Assembly: GCA_004352715.1 (NCBI GenBank)
Contig: SCFE01000111.1
Span: forward strand, 1,517,448 to 1,581,447
Direction of reading: 5' to 3'
Origin: Hofstenia miamia
Lineage: Eukaryota > Xenacoelomorpha > Acoela
DNA: 64,000 bases
Shown: one piece after another, positions 32,441 to 45,700 of the stretch
How the letters are laid out: each line of letters opens with the position of its first letter
Numbering within the stretch: the first letter of the stretch is position 1
Made by a program: the position numbers and the translations under genes
The notes under the pieces: generated by a model
The model's database searches: none
What the model saw: only the letters and a program-made list of their open reading frames with translations
Told to the model about the DNA's origin: nothing

Positions 32441-35400
32441 GTAACTATCTCTTATTAAATAAAATTTTTTAATGTTTTAGTATAGCTTATTTTGTATTTT
32501 ATGCTAATTCTCAATCATTTATTAAAGAGGCAAGATGTGAAGTTCACAAGTACCACGTGTATTTCTAGTGTTTCTTAATATCTATTTTTCCGTTTTCTAA
32601 TTTTTTGAAGTTGAAATTACTTGATAGTCAAGGAAATTTGTTTAATTAGATATCTCATTAAATAACTCTCTAAGTGATAGTTTTTAAATTTCAGCTTTCA
32701 ATATTTGCATACTTTGCTTTAAAGTTATTTCTTTAAAACTCTGTTATATGCGTTTTTTTACTTATCGCAGCTAGTATAAACATGTCATTTATGGCATCTC
32801 ACAAAAACCTAGATTGAACATTGTACAGTTGGGAAATATGCCCATTTAAATAGATTTTGCAAACTTTAGGATATTAATATAAATAAAGCCTATCTTTGAC
32901 TTGCATTCTACAACGCGGGACAACTGAATGTATCATGCAACAGTGCACATAAAATAAGTGTTTTCTGTAAAAAAAATCTGCACTGCACTTTTTAATCCAA
33001 TGCGCCTTATTTAATAGCAGTGTATGAACTTGCTTAAATAAAGTATGACCCTTCCGACTATTTTGTTTCGCTTTTTGCACCTTATAATCCCGTCCATCTT
33101 AGTCTGAAAAATACGGTAAACATGTTATAATATAAACATTATCAATGCTTTGTTCACACATTCTACCACTCATGTCAGCAATAGTCAAGTAACTTATATC
33201 GTCTAAATTATTTGAGCTCGCAACTTTAGAGTAGGAATGATGTGTTATCGTTAATGATTTTTGGAGATACCTTTAGAAAGACTAAGATTATATAATACAA
33301 CGATTGAGTCAAGCATTATTGGTAATCCCTAGTTAATTTTGATGGAAGTGTTATTTAGGCGTCATGTGTGCATGCTGGCTACTCATTTTTGCCTTACAGT
33401 CTTAATCCGTCCGGCAACTACTGTGAAATCGATTCCTCAATGATGTTTATTCCTGAAAATTTCCGTACTAATGCGTCTCGCCATTATTCTGGACAAAGAC
33501 TTTCCATGAAACTCCAACATATCTTACTTGATATTCAACAAATCACAACGTTAGTATATTTTCGCAAATTTTGTTGTATTCACTTAGCGCATCAACATTG
33601 TTGTCGAAATAAAGTTTTTAAAATGCATGCCGTTTACCTTCTATACTTTGTTCAGTTTTTTAATCCCACTGAACGTTTTATCGCTCCAAGAATGTAGTTC
33701 GCTTAGATAACGTGTTTTTGAAGTTTTATAATTATGCATTTATAAAAGAGGGAATTCTCATTCAACTAAGATATTATTCCAACTAAGAATATGTAACTAA
33801 TCTTAAAATGTTTCCACTTAATCGAAACTTGGAAGTGCATCCGTTTTATACGCGATATCCTCCTCAAAGGAGACAGATGTGTACATATATAGTACCACCA
33901 GAAATCCCTTTACCAAAGGTCGAACCTCCATATTTTTTCCTTTGTAGAAATGGTTCTTGTGATTCACACCATCCTCAGATGCACAAATGTTTTCCTCATC
34001 ATTTAATGGTTCCTCATCCGAAGTCGGCATCCAACTGCCAGGCTCATTTTTGATAGACACTTTAATAACAGTTTAAATTCTGTCATCATATTTTAAAGTG
34101 TGTATCTTCAATTGTTTAAAATACTGCAATGTCTAATTATCCAATATGCCTTTAGATTAAAACTATTCACATCGTTATTTAGAGTTTATACTATTTGGCA
34201 GCTATTATATAATAAATATCTATTTAAACCATATACATTATTTATAAAATTCAGTTTACCTGGTCACCTAAAAACCGCGGTTTAAAAAATTGTTTTCATA
34301 TTTCATTTCTTAATCAACCCGAATTTTTTGAATTTATAGTAAAATGAGAGCTGTCTCATCCAAGACAAGTCATCCAATAACAATTGTAGATTTTTAGATG
34401 ATGGTTTAAATTTAAAAAAACTATTGTAAGCGATATATTTCTTTAATTGGAGATTTGGAATTGAAATGAGTGCTATGATAAATCAATCACTGTGTTTTGC
34501 AAAAAATGTTAAAAAGGCGCATTTATGGAATATTTTATGGATAAAAAAAATTTAAAATCAATTTATTAAAAATCGAATTTTATTAGAAAATCAAAGGAAC
34601 GTGAATTAGAATGAGAAAACTATTGAAATTAACTGCTGATTTAAATATTTCAATCCACCACATGAAGATTTTGTTATCAGTTTGTATATCATAAGTTCAA
34701 TGTTTGCTGTTTTTGGATTTTCCTGATATACAGTCACCTTAGCTATATATCCAGCCGCGGACACTAACACTGTTCTGGAAGACCATCTATATAATAAAGT
34801 TCGCTCTTTATCGTTGGAAGATTGCAATAATTTCACTACTGACTCGCCTAGATTCAATTAGTTCAGAATTGTAATCTACCCATGCGATTAAATGAAAGTT
34901 TCCTTCCAACACATTGGTTTCGAAGTCACGAAATCTTATTTATTTATGTTAACATAAAAACTCAGTTTTCAATAAAAATTCCCTCAATGCTGAGGCATTA
35001 TATTCTTGTATGGCAATTAATTGACTTCATGTATCCCGTCATTTTCACAAAATATTTTAGGACATGTTTTAGCAATAATCTTCTCTTATCATTAACCCAG
35101 AGAAATTAGTTGTAGATTAAATATTGTAAACGTTCCAAAATCTCGAATGGTCTGAATATAAGTAGCAGTTTGCTTTGCACTGGAGCTATTCATTTCAGTG
35201 GGGTTTCCTAAAGCACAAAGTGCAGAATTTCCCGGAAAATGTTGGGAAAACGCTTATATTTAAATCGTCTTTTTTTAAGTCAGCATTTTAGAGGATTGAT
35301 TGAAAAATGTAATTATGTTGTAGACCAATTCTGCATGATCACGCAGTATTAGCTGCATTATAGTTTGTTTTAAAATGTTTTGTTATCGTTATGTTTCACA

Positions 35401-36717
35401 CATGAACTATTGTATTGTTATAGCTGGATGTTACCTATATAATATGCGATTGCTTCCAATCTAAAATCGTTAAATATCAAAGAATGTAAAATTTTAGAAT
35501 TAATGCAAAAGAACTATTTGTGGCCGATTTGAATAAAGCTCGCGATGAACTAAGCGGGGATGCTTACAAAAAAGAGCTGAGTAGAATGAAAAAGCGACTG
35601 GACAATCCTTCACTCATATCTGTTGATACAGTTTACAATCTCCTCATTGGATATCGCGAAATCCAAGTTTGTATTTTTAAACGGTTTTATATATTTCAAT
35701 TTTAACACTATAATTTAAATTTTTAATTACTTATTCTAAACTTGTTATTGTTCTTCTATGGATTCGCGGAAAGTAGTTCTGTATTTTTTTTCACACGATA
35801 ATTTGAGATGTGATTCATCTGTACTGCTCTACCCATATACTGAATTACAATTGAAAGCAATTATAAACGCAGCTTAACAGTCGGTCTTTATACAATCGTG
35901 AAGAGTAAAAAGAAAAGCAAATTTTATAAGTAATGACTGCGATTTTGCTGAATCAGAAAATGTAAAGAATTACTTCCATTTATAAACCTAAACACAGGAC
36001 ACCAGTATTAAGAAGGCCAGCCTCAATTGATTTTTTATTATGTATTGTACTGTAGCATTTTTAATGATTTACATAAACAAAATTTCTTTGATCAAAACAG
36101 AAAAATTTTTGAAACAAATATATAAAGGCAACGAACAAATACAGGACTATATTCCTTATGCATCAATAATGCATAAATGCAACAATAATAACCAATATTA
36201 AGCAACCACACAACAAATTTAATGCAAGTATATTAGAAGCTTCCATACAATCAAGAATAAAAAAATTAATTTTAGAATTAAGAAAATAAATAACACCAAT
36301 TTCAACATCATTGTCATTACAAAGTCAAAGTATTTTAACAAATAGTAGCAAAGTTGCTGTCTTCTTCACTTGTTTACATGTGAAGATTGTCAACAATCTT
36401 ACGTCGGAGCGACACGCACACACTTTGCTACATGAATTAATGAACATCTTTCAGAACATTTAAAATTAGGAATATACCAACATCAACATTCAATTAAAGA
36501 AAAAAATTTAAATTTTATTGAAAACTAATTATTATCCAACAATTGCTGAACCTCTATACATAGAGAACGAAATAAGATCAAATTTAATGAATAACTTAAA
36601 AATTATTGTAACATCAATATTTTACTGTATGCAATTATAACATTTTAAGTGTAGTTCATTGTAAATTATTTTTCCTTCCAAATTTGTTCTGAAAAAGATT
36701 TTGAATCGAAACCGGTC

Positions 36718-36751
<34 letters not shown>

Positions 36752-39700
36752 TATGTTTGTTTAATGTGAATGCATATATAATGTGTTTTAATATTTTTGT
36801 GGTGTAACATTCAATTATTGCATTTTTAATTTTTTAGTTTAGCGCTGTAAATAGAGGTTTGTGGATCCCTCAATTTTTCTGATATTGTCACTAGTATATC
36901 AGATCAGCGCGACTGAAGTTAACTAACATTTACTTTGTTTGTTTGCTGTTGCCTGGGATATGCTTTATTGGTTATAGTTGCAGGCAGACTACTGTCTTAA
37001 ACGTAGATAGGCATCTGTTTTCTTAAAAAGTTAACATGCTTCGTTGCTCACAAGAAAGCAACAAGTCGCGAGCTTCTTTAGAAAGTCTCGTCGTTAAATA
37101 GCCATCATAAAATAGCATATATGCTTCTGACGCGCATTTTATTTGTTTTTAGGACTATCCTACTATGATATCCGTCATTGAGAGTATAGAAGACGCTTCC
37201 TTGCCAACCAACAAAATTACATCAGTTGGTGTTATTACACATCTTTATGCATTCGCACTCAATAGGTATTAGAATTTTTTATGCTTTTTATTTAGTATAT
37301 TTTAGTATATATATATATATATTATTCAAAAAACAACTTAAATTATTTTTCACTTTAAGAAATGACTTTGATTTATTGCTTTCATATTATTTTAGTTCTT
37401 AAAAATTGTTTCCTTGTATGTTACAATTTCCATTCTTCTTAAGGAGTTTAACTGCAAAATTATACACACTATAAGAGCAGAAATTCGAAAAAACTGGAAA
37501 ATAGTTGCATAGTGCTTCTAGTAATCAATTTCTAATGAAAAAATAAGTTTTTGAAAAATTCATGTTCAAATATTATTTTGCCATAGCACCAAGAGCTGAA
37601 AATACATAAACTAATATATTTATTCCGAAATGTACTAAAAGTTAGTATGCTTTCCCAATTTTGTACAAACAGCTGAATATAAGTATATATATATATATTT
37701 CTTTCCTGAAAGTTTGCTCTGATGTAAATGTTTAGTGACTAGGGTTAAGTAATTATAGTGCAGAGAGCGACATTGAATGCCGTATTGAGTTAAACTCAGA
37801 TATTTCGTTCTTCAATTTGGACAGGGTTGAGTTCAAGTTTTGTTTTTAGTGCCACTTTCTATTATAAATTCAATGTTCAATAAATGCACAGTCCAAATTG
37901 TACCTACTACTTCTGTTCTTAAAAAGTGTTTAGTTATTAAATATACTTCTCCTGAAACCTGTTCCGTTTAAATGCGTTAATAACTGTGTGAGGATTATTT
38001 CGGTATATTAATTAATTTCATTTACAGTGCATTTCAACAAAACATTGCAAGAGTAAAGAATGGCGAAGATGTCCATACTGACCGATAAAGCGTTTATGAT
38101 TTCGAATTGTGTATCTCTTTTTTATTGAATAATTTGTTTTTCATTTCTTGTGCTTTATAATTCCTTTGAAATATATATATATATTTGTCTTGAAATCGTG
38201 TATATTCGATTTTCATTGAAATTTTTTGAAAAGTTAGTTTGACGGTTTGAAGTCATTGGAATTCTCATGTCCGCAAGTAAAAAGCATGGAAAAATAAATC
38301 TGTTCGTGATCACTGCTTGCACTTACTAATATATCTGATTAGATTAAATGGGGATATTTACCAATTATTCACACTAAGGTCCTTGGGTAAACTTAATAAG
38401 TTATTCATTGAAGCAAAAGAAATTGGTGTTTTCTAGTTGTATTTCACTATTTTTGGATTTTTTGGTGCAAGTAGCTTTAATCATTTGGTTTTGGTATAGA
38501 ATTACAATGAGTACTCATGTGTCGCAGGAGGCATAAGTGTACCTATTTTTAAAAATTAAAATATTATTCCTCACTAATTTATTTGATTTTCATAATTATT
38601 AATCAAGATACAGCAGCTTTTCATATTTTGAATTATGAAATTTTTAGCGTGGAAAGTTCATTATGTCTTGCCAAACCGTGGAAATTTAGAAATTATATTT
38701 GTACAGAATGTTGCTTTATTTTATATTTTGCACTAATATTTGAACAAAATTAAATAATAGGTTGGCAATTAATATATTTTCTAGACGTAATGCAGCTGGG
38801 GATCGTGATAAGGCGCTCGCCCGCATCGAACAAGCTTTGGAAAAGACTGAGAATTACTTTCCGGATATGCTATGTATGTGCGGTCGGATATACAAGGACA
38901 AATTTGTCGAGTCGCATGGTAAAGATAACGATTCCCTACAGAATGCTATTAAATGGTGTGATCTTAATCTTATTCATTGAATATTTAAATAGTAATACTT
39001 ATGTCCAAAAATATAGGACCTGAACTTTTCACCATGTATTGAAGCGAAAACTGTTGAACTGAATAATTTGAGATCTACGCAAACTTCCACTGTAGAAGAA
39101 GCGGAAAACAAAAAATATATAAGTATTGCTCAAAATTTTTAACAATCAAAATCGCTGAATAATACGCAGACAAGAAATATTAATTTGAGTATATAGCAGC
39201 CACATTTTGATGTAGATTGTCACTAAGTAAGACTTAGGCTTGTCGAAATTCTCAACTTGTGAATTAGGAGTCTTTAAAAAAGGTTAAGGTGTGCTTAAGG
39301 GGTTGATATTGATTAAATCAGCAATTCTTCTTAGTTTAAATACAAACATTAAAACAATGTCATCAGTTCTTGAAATGCCAAAATCATCAGTGAACGATAA
39401 CGTGAAAACACTGGGTATATGTGTAAAAATGGGCGTCGTGGAGTACATCATCAAAAATTTAAATCATTTATTACAAATGGAAATGAACAAAAACAAAGAT
39501 TTAATTTACTATGGACTGGAATTCAACAGGTCCCATAAGAAAACTTGCCAAACTTTCGGAAAAGTTGCAAGAAAAATTAGAAAATACTACTTGTGTGGTG
39601 AAGAAATTGGAAAGATTTTTTATTCAACTTAAATAACACAATTAATGTTGTTTTATCATGAGACCTCGGTTGAATGCTTTAAAAAAACGAATGGTTTCTG

Positions 39701-42700
39701 TTGGGAGAACAGGTATCTGCTCAAAGTGCACAATCGTCTACTCGGAACATTGGAAATCAAATTCAACAATCTATCAAAGGATAGATATTGATTGATTCTA
39801 GTAATTCCAAAAGTATTACAAAAATTTCAACAGCATCATTCACACCAAACTTATCTTTAATAAGACAATGACTTTTGAAATTACAGGGTCATAAAATTTT
39901 CCAAGGGGAAAAATTTTTTGCTTAATCACAATAGCAATGATTTAAAGTTTCAGATCTTGGAGTTCAATTTTGTTCAATTTCTTATAATCGAACAAATGCC
40001 TCCACAATTGAGTCTGTCGAAGAGAGCAATGTGCACTTTTTTGCGGACAGAAGTATTGTGTAATCATGTGAATTTTGAATGCGATATATAGAGCTATCAG
40101 ATGATTCTCCGCTTGATTTTTTTCTATCGAAATTATTATTTCCTAAATTACGTATTCCTCGCTTTTATCTATTTGTTTTTCATACTATAAAAAAGAAAAG
40201 TAACACTATTCATATATTTAGGTACCGTAAAGGTTTTGAAATATACCCTAATGAATATGCAGGAATAAATTTGGCTACTTTATTAATGATATCTGGTGAA
40301 GATATGTCTACCTCAAAAGAACTACAAAATATGGGTATTGTGTTTAATATTTTTCTAATGTAAGGATAAAATACGAACTATTATCTAATAGTTTACAATT
40401 AATTCATATTTATTGTGACACTGTCTTGAATTTGAAACTTTCTTTAAATGTTCAATTATTTAGTAGCCTTCGAATTTTTTATGTATCATTCAGTTAATAA
40501 CTAAATTTAATGTGCCGATAGCCTGTGTTTAAGCAATTAATCTTTATTCGGCTTTTAGTTTCAAGGTTATGGTTAGAGTTAATGTGAAAATTCTCTCAAT
40601 TTTAGGTTGTCACTATTTGAAAAACACTAGAGAAATATAACACCATTTCTAATAAATAATGAAAAAATATTGAGTGTGCAATTTTATTTATCCAGTTAAC
40701 CGCTAATTTTACATAGTATATTTCAACCTGGCCATGATAAGTCAAAGTGGGTGTAGGCGTGTAGTATTTTTAATTGCTTTTTATGAGACGTGATTTCTTG
40801 GCGTTTCTCATGACATTCCAATTGAATTGAATGAAGAAATTCTTTTTACGTTAATAGCTGATGCCATTTGAGATAATGACTATTAGCATGTCTGTTTGGA
40901 ACGACCGCAATATTTAATTTCATGGTTTATCAGCTATAATTCACGCTTGTTTGTTATTACATTAAAACATAATTCTGTATTTTCTAATTAAATTAAGATT
41001 CAAATTGAGCAATCATGCACTTTTGTCGGATTCGGAATATTTGTAGGACCGTAGCCCGATTTCTAGCCTTCTTTATTTACTTTACCAAAATGAAAATAAC
41101 ATCCTTAAAGTTTATAAAATTTGAAGTTAGTTTTATTGTCTAAATGAGAACATTTCCATAATTTATTTTTTAATAGATTTATAGTTACAAAGATAATTAT
41201 GGTCTTTTATGTATATAATATCTATATTTAAAGCGAAATCCAAGAAGAAATGATTATTTTAAATCTACTGCGCATTGTGGCAAACGATTTGAATTTTTTA
41301 TTTTAATTATTTAATAACTTATAAAAAAATTACGTTAACATTGATTAGCCTTAAATTTGACAACTCTCATCACACGACGTGGGAAGCTAGAGAATCAAAC
41401 GGATTATTGGTCAGTAGCTACGTTTTTTGAAATTGGAGTTTTGAGCAACAAGCATGCTCGTGCGATTGATGCTGCCAGGGTCATGTTTAGACTGCATCCA
41501 CCTGCCTGGTATCTTAAATCGACTTTAGGAAATATAAAGCTAATTGCGGAATACCGAAAAAGCACTGAATGTGGCAGCCCCTACTCAAGGTCCAACAATA
41601 TTCAAGTTCCAAATGCTGAGGTTTAAATCTTTTCATATTTTAATTTTTAATAAAAACACATTTAAATTATATGCAAAATTCAGCATGTAATCCTACCTAT
41701 GCATGTGTAAGCTGCTAGATGGATTGTAACCAAAGTATTTAATTCGCTAATTTCACCCGCTTATCGCTTACGCCTCCTATTTCAATGTCGCTTATCGCTT
41801 AGCCGGCTTATATTTTTGCACGAAAATCTTTCAATTAACATTGATGAACGCTAAAAGTTTATTTTGCTGTGTTCGCTTATAGCGATTAGATATTCTGATT
41901 TTCATAAAGCTCTTAAGGGCCAACATCAGGCTTTTACTCAGTGACTCCTAAATTATCTAAATAAGGGCCAGGTGAAAGTTTAGGAGACAAGTATGGGGAC
42001 ATTTTAGACAAACCTGAACAACACTGGGTAATAATGCTAGTGAATTTATGATTTTCAAATTAGACTTGGTTTTGCAAAGTTATAGCATGGTATACTTTCC
42101 TACGCTTTTAGGCTTTACTATGTCAATCCAAATTTTAGTCAGCATCCAATTTCCTTAATAATCGCCTTGGTTTTTCATATTAACCTTTGTTTTACATATA
42201 CCAGCGAAAGGATTTACAGATTTAAGGACTTTTTAATTCTGTTTAATGTTCAGACGCATGTTGTAAGAACGACTCAAGTCCACATTTATCAAAATGGACT
42301 TAGGGATTCAAAAAAACTACTTCAAATTTCTTATCAGATCAGCTAGTTATTTAGCTCATGTTCTCTAAACAAATACATATGAATGAACAAATATCCCATG
42401 CATATCAATGAATTAAACTTTTTCTTTCTTCCTAATCAATTTTTTTTATTCTTTGTAAATTGTAGAAATAAATTAGAGTCATTTTTCACCATGGCCACGG
42501 TTTGAATTTAACAAATCAGTCATTCTTATACATTATGCTCATTTAGACACTTCACTATGAATTTTGGTTGGAATTCTTTGTCGAGGCTACTACCGAATGT
42601 GTTGATGAAAAAACTATTGCTCCAGTACTTATTTTGGAACAAACCAGTATTCAGAGTGATGAGACAGGTTCTAGTCTTGTCGATGGAATGTCTCAGGTAT

Positions 42701-45700
42701 GCTTACTTAATTAACATGTTTATGTAGTTTTAATTTCAGACGAGGATATTCAGCAAGAACTATACACCAAGCTATATTTCAATTGACTCCGATGCTGAGG
42801 CAAGTAAATCTGTTTTTGTTAAAAATTGAACTTCGAATCAGTGCTTAAATTTCATTTTGTAATGAATAAAATCTCGTCATAATTATAAATATGGTTAGGC
42901 ATTTTATCAAAATATATTTCATTTGACTGTTAGTTTGTGCAGATCAAACTTCATTGGACATTACAGCCGAAATTGCGTCGTTTTGAAAATAATTTGTCAG
43001 CACACTATTTCAACAAAGATATGTTTTTATAAATTGATTCTTTAACTTAAATTTGGCAATAACATATTTCATCGGGAATTACCTGATAATAGCTTGGAGA
43101 GTTAACACTTTTTCCAATTGCTTAAGATCAGCAATAAATGCTGAAGATCGATATTGTTTATAAAAGCTGTGTAAAATGTCAGATAAAGTACCAATTAGAA
43201 AATTTTGAATTAATTTTGTTTGCTTCCATTGGTAGATGAATCAATCGTCGATTCTGCCTTTAATTATTTATTAATGGACAAGAATATGCTGCTACTTTTT
43301 TCTTGTGCTGACAAATGATGTAGGTTTGCTTCAAATTTGCCTGTTTTAAGTTCAATATATCGCTTTAAACTTACTTAACGTACAATGACCTTTTTTAGCT
43401 TATTTCCATTTGGCACGTAATTCACAATTCATCGTCTTATCACCAGTGGAAATTCGATTCTTCAACTGTGAGAACTGCCAGGTTATCATTCAAATGCTTT
43501 CCAACTGCATACACGTTTTCTAATAAAACTGACATTGATCATTATTTCTGGTAACAAAGTTTTTTCCATTTGGAAGTTGAATAATCTCTTCTAATCTATG
43601 AACGAAAAATATTTTGTTCAGAATTAAGAATTTTTATTAATTGACTTTGAAATATTTTTATCGATGCTTCTGCTGATACTTTAAAAGTTTTATATCAAGA
43701 AGCTATCAGAACATATTATTTCGAATACTACCAGCATAAATATTAAATCTATATTTGCAATTATAAGACATTTTCATAATCATACGAGAGAATATTCTAA
43801 CAGTATATAATGAAGCTTTATCAGTGCATTTTAGCTGTGTAGTTTTTGTTTTATGAATAAAATGTTTAGTCGCTGTGATTCAGATGATCGATGCATGTTT
43901 CTTTTCGTGTGGGCTAATTTTGACAGTTTTCAACTCTACTTTCCTTCAGCTAAATATCGACAAAGGTATTCTTTACTTCTTGAAACTTATTTAAATTCAT
44001 AAAATTTCTCCACATTTGTCAAATGTTTTAATAGTAGTGCAATTTAATTTTATATTCGGGCACACGTGTGCGTACGGGTAAGAAAGTATTTTTCGATAGG
44101 CCGGTGCAGTGTTATATTCTGTACCTATGTTATTCATAAAACTAATTCAACCTTTCACATCCTTCAAATTGTGTGCTTGCATAACTAAGCTAAGGAATAG
44201 TTTGATTCATGATCAGGACTGTGCATAGTAATCACGATTTGTCTTTGCTGACAAGATGCTGAAGTTGAAAGTCATTTTGTTGAATCACCAATGTGTATTA
44301 AGAGGTGTTTCCAGTCAACGATTCATCAAATCAATTTGTGAATTGATTAAGAATTCCTACATGGAAACACCCATTTAAGTGTTCTGTTGAGGGAAATAGT
44401 TGATATTTTTGTCATATCAGAGAAATAATGCGATTTCAGTAAACGATTTGTGAACAGAGCAGTTGTAAAATCTTTAAATCGCACGATCTTTTTTCTTGAA
44501 AAAATATTAACTCGTGCTGTCAACAGCATTTAAGTTGATGCTTCCATGCACTATTTATCATCCAGTCTACCAATCGAGTTGATGAATCGTTCGCCCAAAG
44601 TACTTTGTTGATTTGTCAACAATTGCTGTGTTGATTAACCTAAGTTCAAACAAGGGAGTATAAATGAGAAATTGCACCAAAGTAAAAGCTGTTAATAAGG
44701 TTAATCTTTTAAATACGTTTTGTTTGAGATAGGAGCTCATATCATTTGTTTCCGTAATGTTCTCATTGTTTGAATTACTTACTGCGAGTGCCTACCGCCG
44801 CAGAAATACGAAACTCAACGTGGTATAACGCAATCGCTCGAAAGTTACCACGGTTACCTTATTTATAAGTTTTGCAGCTTTAAAGTTAATAAAATTTTGC
44901 TTTTTCTTTTCATCTAAATTACAAATTCTATTAATATTTAATATTTATATTTTTCTTAAAATATTTAATACTGTTGTTTTCAATATTAATTTTCCTCAAA
45001 TTCGCAATGTGCATTTTGTGCCGACGGTGCCACCCCATGTTTTGTAAATCGCAATGACCATTTTCCTAACATCTTTTGTTTGAATGGCATTTTCTGTATT
45101 CAACTATCACATGGGTTTTCTAGATTCTTTGAACAAATAAAGCTAATGATGTCTAGCAGTGGCATGGAAAGTAGTTTTGCGGAGTCGCTTGAACAAACCG
45201 AACAGGAAATAAAAGTAAGTTATATTACATTTTTATTTATTTCTCTCATTCTGCAGACTTTTTTACTGTATGTATATAAATTACAGTATTTTTGACAAAC
45301 AACGATCCATTAATAATTGATCACTCATGAAATACAAATTTCTTTTGAAAATCGTTTCATGTTAATTTTTTGCAGCTTTTAAACAAAGACAATCACTTTT
45401 GTAAACAACATTGATTTCGTTTCCTTCATTAGAAATCCAGGGAAATTGGATTCTTAGCTAAACATTACACACAGATTTATCTGGTGATCTGAATACTTAA
45501 TTTTTGAATACACTTTTGCATTTTAAAAATTCGAAATTTGAGTATTGTTAATTAAATGGTACTTTGTATTCAAGTATTGTACTTGAGTATAAGGGTAGCT
45601 GTTACTTGGAAACTTGACACTTCTCAGAGATACGTGTAAGTGCTTCTTAATGTTTGAATTGACAGGCTTGGTTTTTGTGATTTGGTTTTGATACCACGTT

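Noticed and set aside
33808-34060. Overlapping open frames on both strands in ASK1 intron 3
   Set aside because: Neither strand shows a known motif; a faint likeness to a piggyBac N-terminus did not hold up when read through.
39291-39632. 113-codon frame in ASK1 intron 6 as a nested gene
   Set aside because: No recognised domain, Lys/Asn-rich composition typical of random AT-rich frames, no supporting splice sites.
42797-42803. Ordinary GT donor GGCAA|GTAAAT for ASK1 exon 10
   Set aside because: It would put exon 11 out of frame, whereas the GC donor four bases earlier keeps the family motif ISIWHV in frame.
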